Shown here: positions 62,403 to 64,000 of the stretch, in pieces
How positions within the stretch are numbered: the stretch's first letter is position 1
How the letters are laid out: every line of letters begins with the position of its first letter
Assembly (NCBI RefSeq): GCF_006345815.1
Contig: NZ_VCIG01000042.1
Coordinates: 299,409 to 363,408, forward strand
Direction of reading: 5' to 3'
Origin: Ochrobactrum sp. CGA5
GTDB lineage: Bacteria; Pseudomonadota; Alphaproteobacteria; Rhizobiales; Rhizobiaceae
Length of the DNA stretch: 64,000 bases
The notes under the pieces: model-generated
Database searches by the model: none
The model's input: only the letters and a program-made list of their open reading frames with translations
Told to the model about the DNA's origin: nothing
Program-made: the position numbers and the translations under genes

Positions 62403-63605
62403 ATGACATTGAAATCAACGATGCTTTCGAGCGCGTTTGCCGCGATGATGATTGCAAGTCCGGCTTTGGCTGAACCTGTGCGTCTGGGCGTGCTGACGGA
62501 TATGTCCGGCATGAATTTTGACCTTGCGGGCGAAGGATCCGTCGTGGCGGCGAAGATGGCTGTTGAGGACTTTGGTGGCAAATTGAATGGCGAATCGATT
62601 GAGATCATCGTCGGCGATCACCAGAACAAGCCCGATATTGGTTCGGCTCTGGCGCGAAGCTGGATCGATGAGAATAATGTCAAGGCAATCATTGACGTTC
62701 CCACCTCCTCGGTCGCAATGGCCGTACAGGAGATCACCCGCAACAAAGATGTGGCATTTCTGGCATCGACGGCGGGATCCTCGGATTTGACCGGTAAAGC
62801 CTGTTCACCGACCACCGCGCAATGGACCTGGGACACCTATGCACTCGCCAATGGAACGGGGCGGGCCATGACGCAGGAAGGGGGCAAGAAGTGGTACTTC
62901 ATCACTGTCGATTATACGTTTGGCCATGCCCTTGAACGCGATACGGCAGAAGCAGTAAAGGCGAGTGGCGGCGAGGTGATCGGCGCTGTGCGCCATCCGC
63001 GGGAAACCACCGACTTTTCATCATTTCTGCTTCAGGCCCAGGCGTCCGGTGCGGATGTGATTGCGCTTGCCAACTCATCCGGCGATACGATGACAGCCCT
63101 CAAACAGGCCAATGAATATGGCGTTGCTCAGGGCGGGCAGAAGATCGCTGGCATGTTGCTCTTTCTCTCCGACGTGCACAGCGTTGGGCTTGAAACAGCT
63201 AAGGATCTGACGCTTACGACCGGCTTTTATTGGGATTATGACGACCAGACCCGTGCCTGGTCGAAGCGGTTTGGCGAACGGATGGGTGGCAAGATGCCGA
63301 CCATGGTTCATGCCGGTGTTTATTCGTCGGTCATGAACTTCCTCAAAGCTGCCGAAGCCGCAAAGTCCACGAGCGGCAAGGCGGTGTTCGACAAGATGCG
63401 CACTATGGACATCAACGATTTCTTCGCTCGCAACGCCAAGCTGCGCGAAGATGGTCGCATGGTCCACGATATGTATCTCGTTCAAGTCAAGTCGCCGGAA
63501 GAGTCCAAGGGGCCGTGGGACTATTACAAAGTCTTGCGTACGATTCCGGGTGATGAAGCGTTCCGTCCGATCGACAAGGGCGGCTGTCCTCTGGTCACGC
63601 AGTAA
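62403..63605 (+). CDS. Branched-chain amino-acid-type ABC binding protein (LivK family)
   Basis: A 400-residue periplasmic protein with a signal peptide (TMLSSAFAAMMIASPALAEP). The type-I fold shows VRLGVLTDMSGMNFDLAGEGSV at the start, then VPTSSVAMAVQEITRNKD, TAQWTWDTYALANGTGRAM, and KWYFITVDYTFGHALERDT. Such proteins bind amino acids, aromatic acids or fatty acids. GGGAGGAGG precedes the ATG, 30 bases after the hydratase gene. It probably captures the acid degraded by this island. Confidence 0.92.
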   Translation: MTLKSTMLSSAFAAMMIASPALAEPVRLGVLTDMSGMNFDLAGEGSVVAAKMAVEDFGGKLNGESIEIIVGDHQNKPDIGSALARSWIDENNVKAIIDVPTSSVAMAVQEITRNKDVAFLASTAGSSDLTGKACSPTTAQWTWDTYALANGTGRAMTQEGGKKWYFITVDYTFGHALERDTAEAVKASGGEVIGAVRHPRETTDFSSFLLQAQASGADVIALANSSGDTMTALKQANEYGVAQGGQKIAGMLLFLSDVHSVGLETAKDLTLTTGFYWDYDDQTRAWSKRFGERMGGKMPTMVHAGVYSSVMNFLKAAEAAKSTSGKAVFDKMRTMDINDFFARNAKLREDGRMVHDMYLVQVKSPEESKGPWDYYKVLRTIPGDEAFRPIDKGGCPLVTQ

Positions 63606-63617
63606 GAGGCTGATTGG

Positions 63618-64000
63618 ATGAACACGGCAATTCAAAATGCTACGGCTCTGCGAGAAGCAGAGCCGTCGAAGATTGTTCTTTCTGCGCGCGGATTGGGCAA
63701 ATCGTTTGGCGGCTTTCATGCGGTGAAAGACGTCGATCTTGATGTGGAACATGCCCGCGTTCACGCGCTGATCGGTCCGAATGGTGCAGGCAAGACGACC
63801 GTTTTCAACCTGCTCACCAAGTTCCTCCAGCCGACAAGTGGCGAGATTACGCTTCTGGGAGAAACCATCACCAAGACCGATCCGGCCAGGGTGGCGCGGA
63901 TGGGTCTGGTGCGCTCGTTCCAGATCTCGGCCACTTTTCCGCATCTGACGGTTCTGGAAAATGTGAAGGTCGCGCTTCAACGTCCGAGCGGTCTTGCAAC
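63618..64000 (+). CDS. ABC transporter ATP-binding protein, LivG type (3' end outside window)
   Basis: The frame from ATG at 63618 stays open to the right edge (127 residues). After a short N-terminal tail comes LSARGLGKSFGGFHAVKDVD, Walker A in IGPNGAGKTT, and the LivG-type segment ARMGLVRSFQISATFPHLTVLENV with the Q-loop. The signature and Walker B lie outside. It begins 13 bases after the binding-protein stop, in the same operon; the permease genes should follow in the next window. Confidence 0.9.
   Translation, partial: MNTAIQNATALREAEPSKIVLSARGLGKSFGGFHAVKDVDLDVEHARVHALIGPNGAGKTTVFNLLTKFLQPTSGEITLLGETITKTDPARVARMGLVRSFQISATFPHLTVLENVKVALQRPSGLA

Overview
The window looks like an accessory-rich stretch of an alphaproteobacterial (Rhizobiales) chromosome or megaplasmid, most likely Brucella/Ochrobactrum-like. 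This rests on gene families and style: many ABC and TRAP importers, a NasT-type remnant, DctS/DctR-type regulation, a BigR/Blh operon and a PhoX-type Tat phosphatase. Base composition is moderate-to-high GC with AT-rich promoter regions. No rRNA, tRNA or CRISPR array was seen. The genus is inference; only the family-level gene content is seen.

Layout. 0-7.3 kb: a PhoX phosphatase (cut by the window edge, with a Pho-box-like repeat) diverging from an MFS transporter; a decayed IS3 piece; an SDR reductase; a membrane/SnoaL fusion gene; and a LysR regulator facing a small DMT-VOC-LysE set. 7.4-12 kb: a FecCD-type metal-chelate importer, then a graveyard of IS6, apnL (D-apionate lactonase) and nasT fragments, the last two joined by a deletion. 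12-18 kb: a DctSR two-component system divergent from a dctPQM TRAP transporter. 18.3-23.1 kb: one very large Ig/Calx-beta autotransporter with a recent internal duplication. 23-27.4 kb: a BCCT transporter, a glutathione transferase and a LysR regulator.

27.7-31 kb holds an ECF sigma factor and its NrsF anti-sigma protein, divergent from a methionine-rich MXKDX peptide, a cytochrome b and a Moco-binding YedY/MsrP-like reductase. Both directions share a TGTAAC-N17-CGAA element. This resembles the hypochlorite-response system described in Azospira (SigF/NrsF, MrpX, YedY1), with a dedicated cytochrome b added. 31.3-39.3 kb holds an RpiR regulator, a glutathione-type importer (gsiABCD), a D-aminopeptidase of the DppA family and an isoaspartyl peptidase. 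39.5-42.4 kb is a second TRAP system with an operator-like inverted repeat over its promoter.

43-54 kb: a methyltransferase, a PAP2 phosphatase, a BaeRS/AdeRS-like two-component system, a metal P1B-ATPase with an unusual TPC motif, the sulfide-detoxifying blh-bigR-tauE operon behind an AT palindrome, a broken autotransporter barrel, an outer membrane beta-barrel protein, and IS3 and TetR fragments.

54.8-64 kb is a coherent catabolic island: TetR regulator; MaoC hydratase, SDR dehydrogenase, hot-dog thioesterase and thiolase; Fe-alcohol dehydrogenase; acyl-CoA ligase; enoyl-CoA hydratase; and a branched-chain-type ABC importer running off the right edge. Two near-identical CATACT-N4-AGTATG palindromes lie before the two divergent units and probably bind the TetR protein. 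The set reads as uptake, CoA activation and beta-oxidation-like degradation of an unidentified carboxylic acid.
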